Below are positions 36,131-44,078 of a stretch of DNA of 64,000 bases, one piece after another (position 1 is the stretch's first letter; every line of letters begins with the position of its first letter). The stretch lies in assembly GCF_051013375.1 (NCBI RefSeq), contig NZ_CP142125.1; one strand, 5' to 3'. The notes beneath the pieces are model-generated. The model searched no databases and was not told the DNA's origin. It was given only the letters and a program-made list of their open reading frames with translations. A program made the translations under genes and the position numbers. This DNA comes from Kordia algicida (GTDB taxonomy: Bacteria; Bacteroidota; Bacteroidia; Flavobacteriales; Flavobacteriaceae).

Positions 36131-37197
36131 TACAATTCGTCGTAAAAACTAATTAATTGTTGCATGATTGCTTTTTGCGCAAAATTCGCTTGTATGTGTT
36201 TGTATAATTGTTCCGCTTTCGCGAGGCATTCGTGCTGATTTTCCATTAAAATACGGAGTTTTTCTGCGAAAACCGCTTCGTTTTCAGATGGCACTATATA
36301 TCCTTTCGTTTCATCAGAAACAACTCGGTTGCATTCGCCGACATCTGTGGTGAGAACGGCTAATTCGTGCAATCCGTATTCGAGCAATGCAATGGGCAAA
36401 CCTTCTGATTTTGAAGATAATACTCCAATACTACACTGACTCAAAACATGTGAAACATCTTCTCTACTTCCATAAACAAACACATTTTTACTCAATCCGT
36501 GATCGTGAAGATACAATTTGATTTGTCGCGAATACTCATCTTCAAAATCTTTTCCTATCAAATGTAGTGTCCAATCGTCTTTTTGTACAGTTTTGAAAGC
36601 TTTTAACAACAACATATGATTTTTCTGCGGACGCAAATTCGCCAAACAAACAATTCGTTTTCCATCAATTCCGTGCATTTTTGTGCTTGCCTTTACGGTT
36701 TCGTTCTTCACAGGAAAATTTGATAAGTATATTACGTTCGAAACTACTAAGTTCTTTTCTGCCCAATCTTTCAAACGTTGATTCACCGAAATCACACCAT
36801 TCATCGCATACGAAGCTATTTTGATAGCAACTGCTTTTCGTTCTGCCAAAAACTCACTATTTCCATAATGATCGTGCCAAACCATTTTAAACTTCGGATA
36901 GATTAATTTCGTCAAAAACACAATAAAAAACGATGTCGCATGCGCGTGTACAATATCGATTTCGTTTTCTTTGATAAAAGCTTTCAATCGTTTTATCGCT
37001 CCAAAATCAAATGTACGTTGACGATTCAAAAACAAATAACCAACTTCTTTTGAAATTTGATTTTTTAGAATTCCCTCTTTTCTCGTCGTACATAAAAACG
37101 AAGCTTCCGCAGTTGTTGCCAACGCGTTTGCATACGTGATGGCGAGTTTTTCCGCGCCACCAGTATCTAGTGTGTCTATGACTTGTAGGGTTTTCAT
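36130..37197 (-). CDS. glycosyltransferase family 4
   Basis: 355 residues, GT-B. IDTLDTGGAEKLAITYANAL marks the acceptor-side loop (6-25); IVHAHATSFF, NLRPQKNHMLLLKAF and SEGLPIALLEYGLHELAV (intact Glu-x7-Glu) mark the donor side. Resembles WcaK/PssF-like surface-polysaccharide transferases. Sugar unknown. Its stop shares a base with the ligase gene start. Confidence 0.92.
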   Translation of the reverse strand: MKTLQVIDTLDTGGAEKLAITYANALATTAEASFLCTTRKEGILKNQISKEVGYLFLNRQRTFDFGAIKRLKAFIKENEIDIVHAHATSFFIVFLTKLIYPKFKMVWHDHYGNSEFLAERKAVAIKIASYAMNGVISVNQRLKDWAEKNLVVSNVIYLSNFPVKNETVKASTKMHGIDGKRIVCLANLRPQKNHMLLLKAFKTVQKDDWTLHLIGKDFEDEYSRQIKLYLHDHGLSKNVFVYGSREDVSHVLSQCSIGVLSSKSEGLPIALLEYGLHELAVLTTDVGECNRVVSDETKGYIVPSENEAVFAEKLRILMENQHECLAKAEQLYKHIQANFAQKAIMQQLISFYDEL

Positions 37198-37313
37198 TTT
37201 TGTTATTGATTTATTCGTTTATTCGAAATTACTTTGAATTCAAAAATATCTCGACTGCGCTCGATATGACATTATATAATTCAGCATTTATAATCTAATT
37301 GATAATATCCCAA

Positions 37314-37360
37314 AACGTCAGTTCGAGTGAAATTCTGAAAGAATTTTGTATCGAGAACAA
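37314..37360 (+). repeat. dispersed repeat family 1, copy E
   Basis: AAAACGTCAGTTCGAGTGA, a short inverted core, then TTTTGTATCGAGAACAAC. Best match to copies A and C with AGAAC instead of AGAAG at the end. Confidence 0.65.
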
Positions 37361-37391
37361 CTTTGAAATCAAAAAAAATATTGTATCGTAG

Positions 37392-37436
37392 CTGTTCTCG
37401 ATACTATTTTCTAGTGAAAATCACTAGAACTGACAT
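37392..37436 (-). repeat. dispersed repeat family 1, copy F (inverted)
   Basis: On the minus strand it reads GTCAGTTCTAGTGATTTTC, then ATAGTATCGAGAACAGC. With copy E it can form a long stem in single strands. Confidence 0.65.
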
Positions 37437-37495
37437 ATTGAATAATTTATACTTTGAAACTTCACAATACTCAATACTAACATCTCAATACTAAT

Positions 37496-38545
37496 TTATA
37501 ATTTATCTTTTTTAATCAAATCATGAATTCGTGCAAAAAAGCTCGTCAGCGTTAAATATTCTTCCCAAAGTTTACGATTTGTTTGTTGAATTTCTTCAAA
37601 TGCTGCTTGTGTCAAATTCTGATGGAATTCTAGCAATCGCGCTTCCATTTCGTGTTCTTTTCCTTGCGGAATTCGGATGCAATGTTTTGTCCAATCAATG
37701 ATTCCTTCTAGTGGCAACAAACAATCCGTATCAATCAACACAGGAATTCTTCCCATGGCTAAAGTTTGATAAAATCGTACGGAAAAGTTTCCTGCGCCAC
37801 GCAAATTGAAAATATAATCAGAATCGTTCATATTTTCGTAAAATTCATATGTTGTTTTGTCTACCGAACGATTTTTTCGCACACCAGCTCGGTAACGCTC
37901 TCGGTAAATTATATTCGTTTTTATGTTTGAGTTTTTCTCTAATCGCTTCAAATATTTGTAACGCATAAATGGCGCTGCAAACCATTGTTGCGGTTCCAAA
38001 CGTGTTTTTCCCAAATAAAATTTTAAGTTTCTGTAAATTATCAACCCAATATCTTTGGCGGCTTTTAGCAAATTTGGAGTTGCTTGCCCAACAAATCCAA
38101 TCACAGGTTTTTCCGCTTTTACACGAACTTGATGATTTTCCTTTTCAATATAATGTTCCAATGGATCTTTAAAAAATGCAGGAAATGATATTTGATTTGG
38201 CAGTTTTTTACTTTTGTAACCACTATTTCGAAATACATAAACCTCTTTGTTTGTAGGCATCACACCCTGATCTCCAGAAATATACGTAAGCACTTTTAAA
38301 TCTTTTGCATGACATTCATCGATAAAACGTTCGGCTTCTACTTGTAAATTTTCATTCAAATAATAATTCCATGAAAATGGTAAAAACGCTATTGCTGCTT
38401 CATCAATCGAATCGACCAATTGGTAGTAGTTTTTGACTTCAGGAAATTCATTTCGTTCATCAAACAACAACGCATACACCAACGGAAACTTCTCGCCTTT
38501 CGGATGTTTCTCAATGAATTTTCTATCTGTGTAAACGTTTAACAT
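37496..38545 (-). CDS. exostosin-family (GT47-like) glycosyltransferase
   Basis: 349 residues. The C-terminal half carries the exostosin signature: DSDYIFNLRGAGNFSVRFYQ, LAMGRIPVLIDTDCLLP and WTKHCIRIP; upstream is KPVIGFVGQAT. In animals and plants this family transfers GlcA, Gal, Xyl or Ara; bacterial members occur in capsule loci with unassigned sugars. It is the first gene downstream of a 298-bp break and abuts a GT4 gene directly. Confidence 0.85.
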   Translation of the reverse strand: MLNVYTDRKFIEKHPKGEKFPLVYALLFDERNEFPEVKNYYQLVDSIDEAAIAFLPFSWNYYLNENLQVEAERFIDECHAKDLKVLTYISGDQGVMPTNKEVYVFRNSGYKSKKLPNQISFPAFFKDPLEHYIEKENHQVRVKAEKPVIGFVGQATPNLLKAAKDIGLIIYRNLKFYLGKTRLEPQQWFAAPFMRYKYLKRLEKNSNIKTNIIYRERYRAGVRKNRSVDKTTYEFYENMNDSDYIFNLRGAGNFSVRFYQTLAMGRIPVLIDTDCLLPLEGIIDWTKHCIRIPQGKEHEMEARLLEFHQNLTQAAFEEIQQTNRKLWEEYLTLTSFFARIHDLIKKDKL

Positions 38546-39661
38546 TTAAAGCAATGATTTTAGTTCGTTTTCAAAGGTGTCAAGCGTGTATATTCGGCTC
38601 CATTCAATCGCTTTTTCAACTTTTTCTTGATAGTTTTTTGGCGATTGCAATACGTTTTCTATTCTAGCAACAGCACTTTCAACATTCGGTTCAATCAAAA
38701 TACCGCGATTTCCTTCATCCAACATATATGGAACACAAGAAATTTTCGTCACAATAGGCAAACTTCCCCAAAACATGGCTTCTGCAACCACTTTTGGCCA
38801 ACCTTCTGATTTGGATGGAAGCATCATAAAATGTGCGGTTTTATGAACTTCTTTTACAATTTCTGCTGTGACATTTCCGTGTAACGTGATGTATTTTTGC
38901 AATTGATTTTGCGCAATGTAATTTTCTAATTCCTTTCGTTTTGCACCATCGCCATAAATGTCTAATCGTACATTATAGTTGCGTTTGTGTAATTCTTCAA
39001 CAATTTGAATTGTCAATAACGGACGTTTTCCAGACGACAATGAGCCAATGAAACTAAAGGTAATTGTTTCGTTTAAATTACGTTGAACAACTGCTCTTTT
39101 ATCGCTATTTCTGTAAGTTGCCGTAAAAAATGATTTGATATTTTTCGTTTGATTTTTCCAATCGCCATACACCAAAACGTTCATGTTTTTGGTTAAAAAG
39201 GTATTGGATAGTATTCGTTTTTGCAATCGGTAGCTAAATGGTTGTTTGCTATTTGGATCCCAATTTCCTGCATATTTTGCCGTTTTTGTCTTCGATGGAA
39301 AGAAAATTTGCGCAACACAACCAATCAATCCGATGTTTCCAGGACAGCGTAAATGAATGTGATCTGCTTTTCGCATCGCTCCAATAATTTTAAAAAAGAT
39401 AATTGGCAAAACCAACAGCGTTTTTAAGCTTGATTTTAAACTTAATAGATTAAACGCAGGAATTGACCTGAAATCAATATTGTCGTGTTTGTACGCAATA
39501 TCAATCGGACGAATTTCTTTTTCTGCTAGTAATGGTGCTACAATCGTGACTTTGTCTACATATTTTAACCACAAGTTCATTTCTTTTACATACGGCGCGT
39601 ACGCAAAATAATCTGCTTCTTTTTTGGCATGTAAAACGTGTGTGACGATTAAAAAGTTCAT
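38546..39661 (-). CDS. glycosyltransferase family 4
   Basis: 371 residues, GT-B. IHLRCPGNIGLIGCVA in the N-terminal domain, SFIGSLSSGKRPLLTIQIV at the inter-domain start and PSKSEGWPKVVAEAMFWGSL (intact Glu-x7-Glu) in the donor domain. Length is normal. No gap to the exostosin gene and 2 bases to the upstream GT2, so co-transcribed. Sugar unknown. Confidence 0.92.
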   Translation of the reverse strand: MNFLIVTHVLHAKKEADYFAYAPYVKEMNLWLKYVDKVTIVAPLLAEKEIRPIDIAYKHDNIDFRSIPAFNLLSLKSSLKTLLVLPIIFFKIIGAMRKADHIHLRCPGNIGLIGCVAQIFFPSKTKTAKYAGNWDPNSKQPFSYRLQKRILSNTFLTKNMNVLVYGDWKNQTKNIKSFFTATYRNSDKRAVVQRNLNETITFSFIGSLSSGKRPLLTIQIVEELHKRNYNVRLDIYGDGAKRKELENYIAQNQLQKYITLHGNVTAEIVKEVHKTAHFMMLPSKSEGWPKVVAEAMFWGSLPIVTKISCVPYMLDEGNRGILIEPNVESAVARIENVLQSPKNYQEKVEKAIEWSRIYTLDTFENELKSLL

Positions 39662-39663
39662 GT

Positions 39664-40689
39664 TTAGCTAACAGTTTTTTGAACTGTATCGTAGTTTATT
39701 TGGGGTTTTTGGAACCATAATTTGAACCAAGCGGCAATTCTGCCAAGTGCTTCCGTAAATGCTTCCTTTTTTTTAGGCTGGGTAAATATATTTGTAAATC
39801 TGAGAAAAGCCAAGAATAAAACCGTTGCATTCCATTTAAAACGTGCTTTTAGTGTTGGATTCGGATATTTTACACGCCAAACATACCAACCATTTTTTAC
39901 GACCATTTTTCCATATTTGTATTGATTGGGACGACCAGAAGCATTGTGATGATGTTCTAATTTGGCAGCCGTATTTACATACAATTGCCCTAGTTTTGAG
40001 ACTCTTAGTGTGAAATCAGCATCTTCATATAAACCATAACCTTCAAAATAGGTGGAGAATTTTATTTGTTCTAAAACTTCTTTTTTGAATGATGAAACAC
40101 CGCCCATAAAGAGTTCTACGTGATAAATTTTATCGGTTGGTGGTAAAAAACTTACGGAACGTCCGTGTGCAAATGTTGGTAAGTAACATGGTTTTGTATC
40201 ATCTAACAAACCTAGTTTTTTGCGCAAACGGAATCGTAAGGATTCGTTTCGAAACCAGCCATCGTATACAAAAGAGGTTGCTGTTGGTTGTGTATCTTCT
40301 GTAATTGCTGTCCAACTCACTTCATTCGTAATAAAACCGCCAACGCCAAGAGCTTTTGGATAGGTTTTATAAGTTCCGATAAGGTTTTTAAAATAGTTTT
40401 TGTCTAAGATTGTATCATCATCTAAAAAACAAACAATTTCGCTTGTTTTGGCTACGTTGTTGATTCCAAAATTTCGTTGTTTCGTCAGACCGCGATTTGC
40501 ATCATCTACTTTGAAATAGTGTAAGTTTTTAAATGTATTTTCAGCTAACATTTGTTTCGTTTCATCATTTTGAGAACCATCTATAATTAAAATTTCATCA
40601 GGATACAGCCTTTGTTCCGTAACCGATTGCAATAGTGTTTGCAATGGTTTTGGGCGCATGTATGTACAAATGATGAGTGTGAATTTCAT
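39664..40689 (-). CDS. glycosyltransferase family 2
   Basis: 341 residues. GT-A domain with LIICTYMRPKPLQTLLQSV (4-22), ILIIDGSQNDET and the metal site CFLDDDTILD. YFEGYGLYEDADFTLRVSK holds the acceptor-site ED motif of family 2. The C-terminal 70 residues form amphipathic helices that may touch the membrane. Sugar unknown. Confidence 0.92.
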   Translation of the reverse strand: MKFTLIICTYMRPKPLQTLLQSVTEQRLYPDEILIIDGSQNDETKQMLAENTFKNLHYFKVDDANRGLTKQRNFGINNVAKTSEIVCFLDDDTILDKNYFKNLIGTYKTYPKALGVGGFITNEVSWTAITEDTQPTATSFVYDGWFRNESLRFRLRKKLGLLDDTKPCYLPTFAHGRSVSFLPPTDKIYHVELFMGGVSSFKKEVLEQIKFSTYFEGYGLYEDADFTLRVSKLGQLYVNTAAKLEHHHNASGRPNQYKYGKMVVKNGWYVWRVKYPNPTLKARFKWNATVLFLAFLRFTNIFTQPKKKEAFTEALGRIAAWFKLWFQKPQINYDTVQKTVS

Positions 40690-40697
40690 GAAGCTAT

Positions 40698-41540
40698 TTA
40701 TTCTCTAATCAATATTGTATTGAATTTATCAGTACGAAATGAATCTTCTACTTTTATTTTGTTTTGAGCAACATCATATGAAATTGGTTTGAAACCATAG
40801 GAAGTAATCAGGTTAAATACTTTTTCATCAGTAATGCCAAATTTATCTCCAGAATTATTGAATTCTAATAGGATGTATTTTAACGATTTTTTCTGTAAAG
40901 TTTCATCAGCACCTTTCAACACAAAGTACTCAAAACCTTCTACATCAATCTTTAAAAACGTTGGTTTTTTGTCTTTTAAAACTTCATCAAGTTTTTGAAT
41001 CGGCACTGAAATCGTTGGTACATTTTCATTTTCAAGCGCAACTCTGTTCATCACATCAAAACTTTTTGTGAATTTTAGTTCGCCTTTATCTTCTCCCAAA
41101 CCAATATTTAAACATTCAACTTTGTCTTCTAAATTGTTTAAATGTATGTTTTTTAGAAGCTTTTTGTATGTATTTGGAATAGGTTCAATCGCAATTGTTT
41201 TAGCTTTTGAAACTCCCGAAGCGAGTAATGAAAAGTGACCAACATTTGCGCCAACATCAACAAATAATCCGTTTTCATCCAAGTAATTCATTACAAACAT
41301 AGAATCCTCATAATCAGCCAATTTTATGTAGATATTAGAAACAATTCCTGCATCACCCTTTTCCGCAAAAAACTTTAAACCGTGAATCCAATTATATTTT
41401 CTGTTCTTAGGTCTAATTGTTTGAATGACGTTAAACCGAATGTATCTGTACAAAGCACCATATGCATTGCCTTTAATTAAAGGATGACTTTGGAACTTTT
41501 TTCGTCTTTTCTTTAGTTTTTTAAATACTTTTTTAATCAT
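40698..41540 (-). CDS. FkbM-family methyltransferase
   Basis: 280 residues. FVDVGANVGHFSLLASG (SAM-binding motif I) and TFLKIDVEGFEYFVLKGA (FkbM motif) are both intact; a basic N-terminus (KKVFKKLKKRRKKF) may bind membrane lipids or lipid-linked glycan. FkbM enzymes O-methylate hydroxyls, in capsule loci usually on sugars. Overlaps the upstream GT4 gene by 8 bases. Confidence 0.92.
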   Translation of the reverse strand: MIKKVFKKLKKRRKKFQSHPLIKGNAYGALYRYIRFNVIQTIRPKNRKYNWIHGLKFFAEKGDAGIVSNIYIKLADYEDSMFVMNYLDENGLFVDVGANVGHFSLLASGVSKAKTIAIEPIPNTYKKLLKNIHLNNLEDKVECLNIGLGEDKGELKFTKSFDVMNRVALENENVPTISVPIQKLDEVLKDKKPTFLKIDVEGFEYFVLKGADETLQKKSLKYILLEFNNSGDKFGITDEKVFNLITSYGFKPISYDVAQNKIKVEDSFRTDKFNTILIRE

Positions 41541-42678
41541 TTTTTTGAATTAATGAATTGTATACAACTATATTTTCTTCCGCAATTTTAGTAATATCAA
41601 AGTGTTTGATTGCTTCTTGTCGTGCGTTTTTTGCCATTTTTGAAGCCAATTCCGCATCTGTCAATAATAGATTGATTTTTTCTGCAAATTCAGCATGCGA
41701 TTTCGGATCGACTAAAAAACCCGTTTCTCCATCTTTTACAATCTCTTTTGCCCAAGGATAATCCGTATTTACAAACGGTTTTTCGAGTGCCATTGCTTCT
41801 ATCGTGACCATTCCGAATGATTCCGCCAAGGAAGGAAACACACAAACAGAAGCTTCGTTTATCAAAATTTTCATTCGGTCGTAAGCAACCGTTCCTAAGT
41901 AATTTACTTTCTTTATTGCTTCCGCAGAAAGTTCTTCCTGAAAAATTTCCCACGTCGAACGCTGTTCTGTGGCATCAATCGCGTCATTTCCTACCAAAAC
42001 TAAGTGACAATTTTTATTCTTCTGAATCAACTCGTTAAAAATATGTGCCAATTCTAAGATTCCTTTTTTACGAATTAACGTTCCGAAGTATAGAATCATT
42101 CCATCTACTTTTCTAGAAATATCAGGCTGAAAATCATCAATATAGATTCCGTTTGGAATGACCGTAATTTCTTTATTTGAAGCGAATAACGAATTTGTCT
42201 TTTCAGCAACAAACTGACTTACCGCCACAATTTTAGTTGCTTTTTGAAATGCTTTTTGTTCACGATTAAAATTGGCTTCCTTAATTTTTCGCCCTTCTAA
42301 ATGACAGAAAAACGTGTCGCTTCCGTGTAAACGCATCACTTGCGGAATGGAAAAGTTCATGTTTGCTGTGATTCCTGTCCAATCAACCACTTCCAAGACA
42401 TCAATCGCATCTTTTTTGATGACTTTATTGATGTATTTGTTGATGATTCCTTCATTCAATTTCCACGTCAACACAGGATATTTACGCAACTTTATTTTAT
42501 GGATTGTGATGTCACCATCTTGAAAAACTTCTTGTTTGTCTTGAAAATACGTAAATACTGTAACCTTCAATCCTTTGTCAATCAATGCTTTGAGTAAGTT
42601 TTTTGTACTTGTTCCTATTCCTGCCGATTTCGGAAGTTTTTCGTGCGGATATTCGGGAAGTAGAAACGCAATATGCAT
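41533..42678 (-). CDS. glycosyltransferase family 4
   Basis: 381 residues, GT-B. FLLPEYPHEKLPKSAGIGTS is the glycogen-synthase-like N-terminal loop; MRLHGSDTFF, LYFGTLIRKKGILELAHIF and SLAESFGMVTIEAMALEKP (Glu-x7-Glu) follow. Sugar unknown. Shares one base with the upstream gene and overlaps the FkbM gene by 8. Confidence 0.93.
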   Translation of the reverse strand: MHIAFLLPEYPHEKLPKSAGIGTSTKNLLKALIDKGLKVTVFTYFQDKQEVFQDGDITIHKIKLRKYPVLTWKLNEGIINKYINKVIKKDAIDVLEVVDWTGITANMNFSIPQVMRLHGSDTFFCHLEGRKIKEANFNREQKAFQKATKIVAVSQFVAEKTNSLFASNKEITVIPNGIYIDDFQPDISRKVDGMILYFGTLIRKKGILELAHIFNELIQKNKNCHLVLVGNDAIDATEQRSTWEIFQEELSAEAIKKVNYLGTVAYDRMKILINEASVCVFPSLAESFGMVTIEAMALEKPFVNTDYPWAKEIVKDGETGFLVDPKSHAEFAEKINLLLTDAELASKMAKNARQEAIKHFDITKIAEENIVVYNSLIQKND

Positions 42679-44078
42679 TAGTTCAACAGGTTTTGGAAAG
42701 CGTGATACATTCGGTTACTGACCTCGTTTAATGGATGTTTTGCAATACTTTTTGCCCAAGCTAAACGTTCTTGACGATTTTGCTGTTCTAATATTTCAAA
42801 ATCTTGTAATATTTCTGCGAATTCTTCTTGTTTTCGCATCATATAGACAGCTTTGTCATGCTTGGTAAAGGTTTTGAAATGCACAAAATGATACAAACGA
42901 TCAATATCAAAATCTTTATGTCCATTAGCTTGTTTATAATAACAGTAAAATGCTGGTTTTCCGAGTAATATCGCGTCAAGCGCCATTGTTGAACCTATAT
43001 TAAAAATCGCGCTACTGTAATGCAATGTACTGTATAAAACGCCTGAATTGGAGTTTACCGTATAACTTTCTGGCAAAGGAAATTCGTCGTGATTCCAAGT
43101 TGGAATGACTTCCGTAAGTACGTCTTTATATTTTTTTAGAATTGGAATAAATCCTTCGTTGTAATCTGCTGGATTTGCTCTTAAAATTACATGATATTGT
43201 GTTGAATTCGTTTGATTGTAAAGTTTTACAGCTTCCGCTAAATCCTGTAAATATAATGGATCATCCATTCCAATAGACGTAAAATTTCCTGAAAAACAGA
43301 GTAATTTTTTATCCGTTGGTAAGTTGTATGCTTTGTAAAATAATTCTTTTGGAATTAGATATTCAGGTTTCGTATAGCACGTAAATTGTGGCGTTCCCGT
43401 AACTGTAATGTTGTTTTCTTGGACTTCATCAGGATAATATGCTTCCATTTCTTCCTTCATATAATCGCTCCAAACGAAGTAATGATCGGCTTTGAGCATT
43501 TTGTTTCCTTTTGGAAGGTTGTCCCAAGAATGTATAAAACTTACCACAGGAACTCCCAAGTCACGCGCCGCCAATACTGGCGCAAGCGATAAACTTGATA
43601 CTTGGTGAGAACAATAAATCATGTCAGGTGTATTCGCTTTTAAATACGTCAAACATACTTTGTAATAGTTTGATTTTCGGGTGAGATCGAAAAAAATATC
43701 TTCTAGTTTTTGAATGCCTTTTTTTGAAGCGTAGAAAATCGCTAAAAAGTTAATCAATCCGAATTTTAGTTTTTTCTTGAAAGTGCTTTTTCCAGGCGCA
43801 ACTCTGTATAAAAAGTGATTTGGCAATGTTTGTGTTTTGTCATTGTAACGCAAAGTAGCTTTTGCTTTTAAATAACGTAGAAAATCTGTTTTTCCTTTAT
43901 AATCGAACTCAGGAAGTTGTTGTGTTTCAATGTTTTTTGGCAGTTTTTCCAATGCAGACGATTTCACGTTGTGCCAAACCAACATGTCAATGTTTTCGGG
44001 AGTTTCAAAGAAATCACTTGCGTAATGATTTTCAAAACTTTGATATCCAACAAATATGGAAATTATCTTTTTTCGCAT
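42678..44078 (-). CDS. unassigned GT-B-like surface glycan protein
   Basis: 466 residues that I cannot place in a named GT family. FIHSWDNLPKGNKML, FVWSDYMKEEM, VTGTPQFTCY and LLCFSGNFTSIG, plus a late block IGSTMALDAILLGKPAF, give the layout of CDP-glycerol transferase / KpsC-like or UDP-GlcNAc-epimerase-like GT-B proteins. It overlaps the asparagine-synthetase-like gene by 16 bases and follows neuA by one gene, so it is a candidate for the transferase that adds the nonulosonic acid; this is position only. Confidence 0.75.
   Translation of the reverse strand: MRKKIISIFVGYQSFENHYASDFFETPENIDMLVWHNVKSSALEKLPKNIETQQLPEFDYKGKTDFLRYLKAKATLRYNDKTQTLPNHFLYRVAPGKSTFKKKLKFGLINFLAIFYASKKGIQKLEDIFFDLTRKSNYYKVCLTYLKANTPDMIYCSHQVSSLSLAPVLAARDLGVPVVSFIHSWDNLPKGNKMLKADHYFVWSDYMKEEMEAYYPDEVQENNITVTGTPQFTCYTKPEYLIPKELFYKAYNLPTDKKLLCFSGNFTSIGMDDPLYLQDLAEAVKLYNQTNSTQYHVILRANPADYNEGFIPILKKYKDVLTEVIPTWNHDEFPLPESYTVNSNSGVLYSTLHYSSAIFNIGSTMALDAILLGKPAFYCYYKQANGHKDFDIDRLYHFVHFKTFTKHDKAVYMMRKQEEFAEILQDFEILEQQNRQERLAWAKSIAKHPLNEVSNRMYHAFQNLLN

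Larger units (their letters stand above)
37198..37495. other. 298-bp intergenic gap between two glycosyltransferase genes
   Basis: Non-coding and AT-rich. It holds an inverted pair of family-1 repeats (37314-37360 and 37392-37436) and a third TCGACTGCGCTCGATATGAC motif at about 37251-37270. It is one of the few breaks in the otherwise tightly packed minus-strand locus and may be a transcription boundary. Confidence 0.55.
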
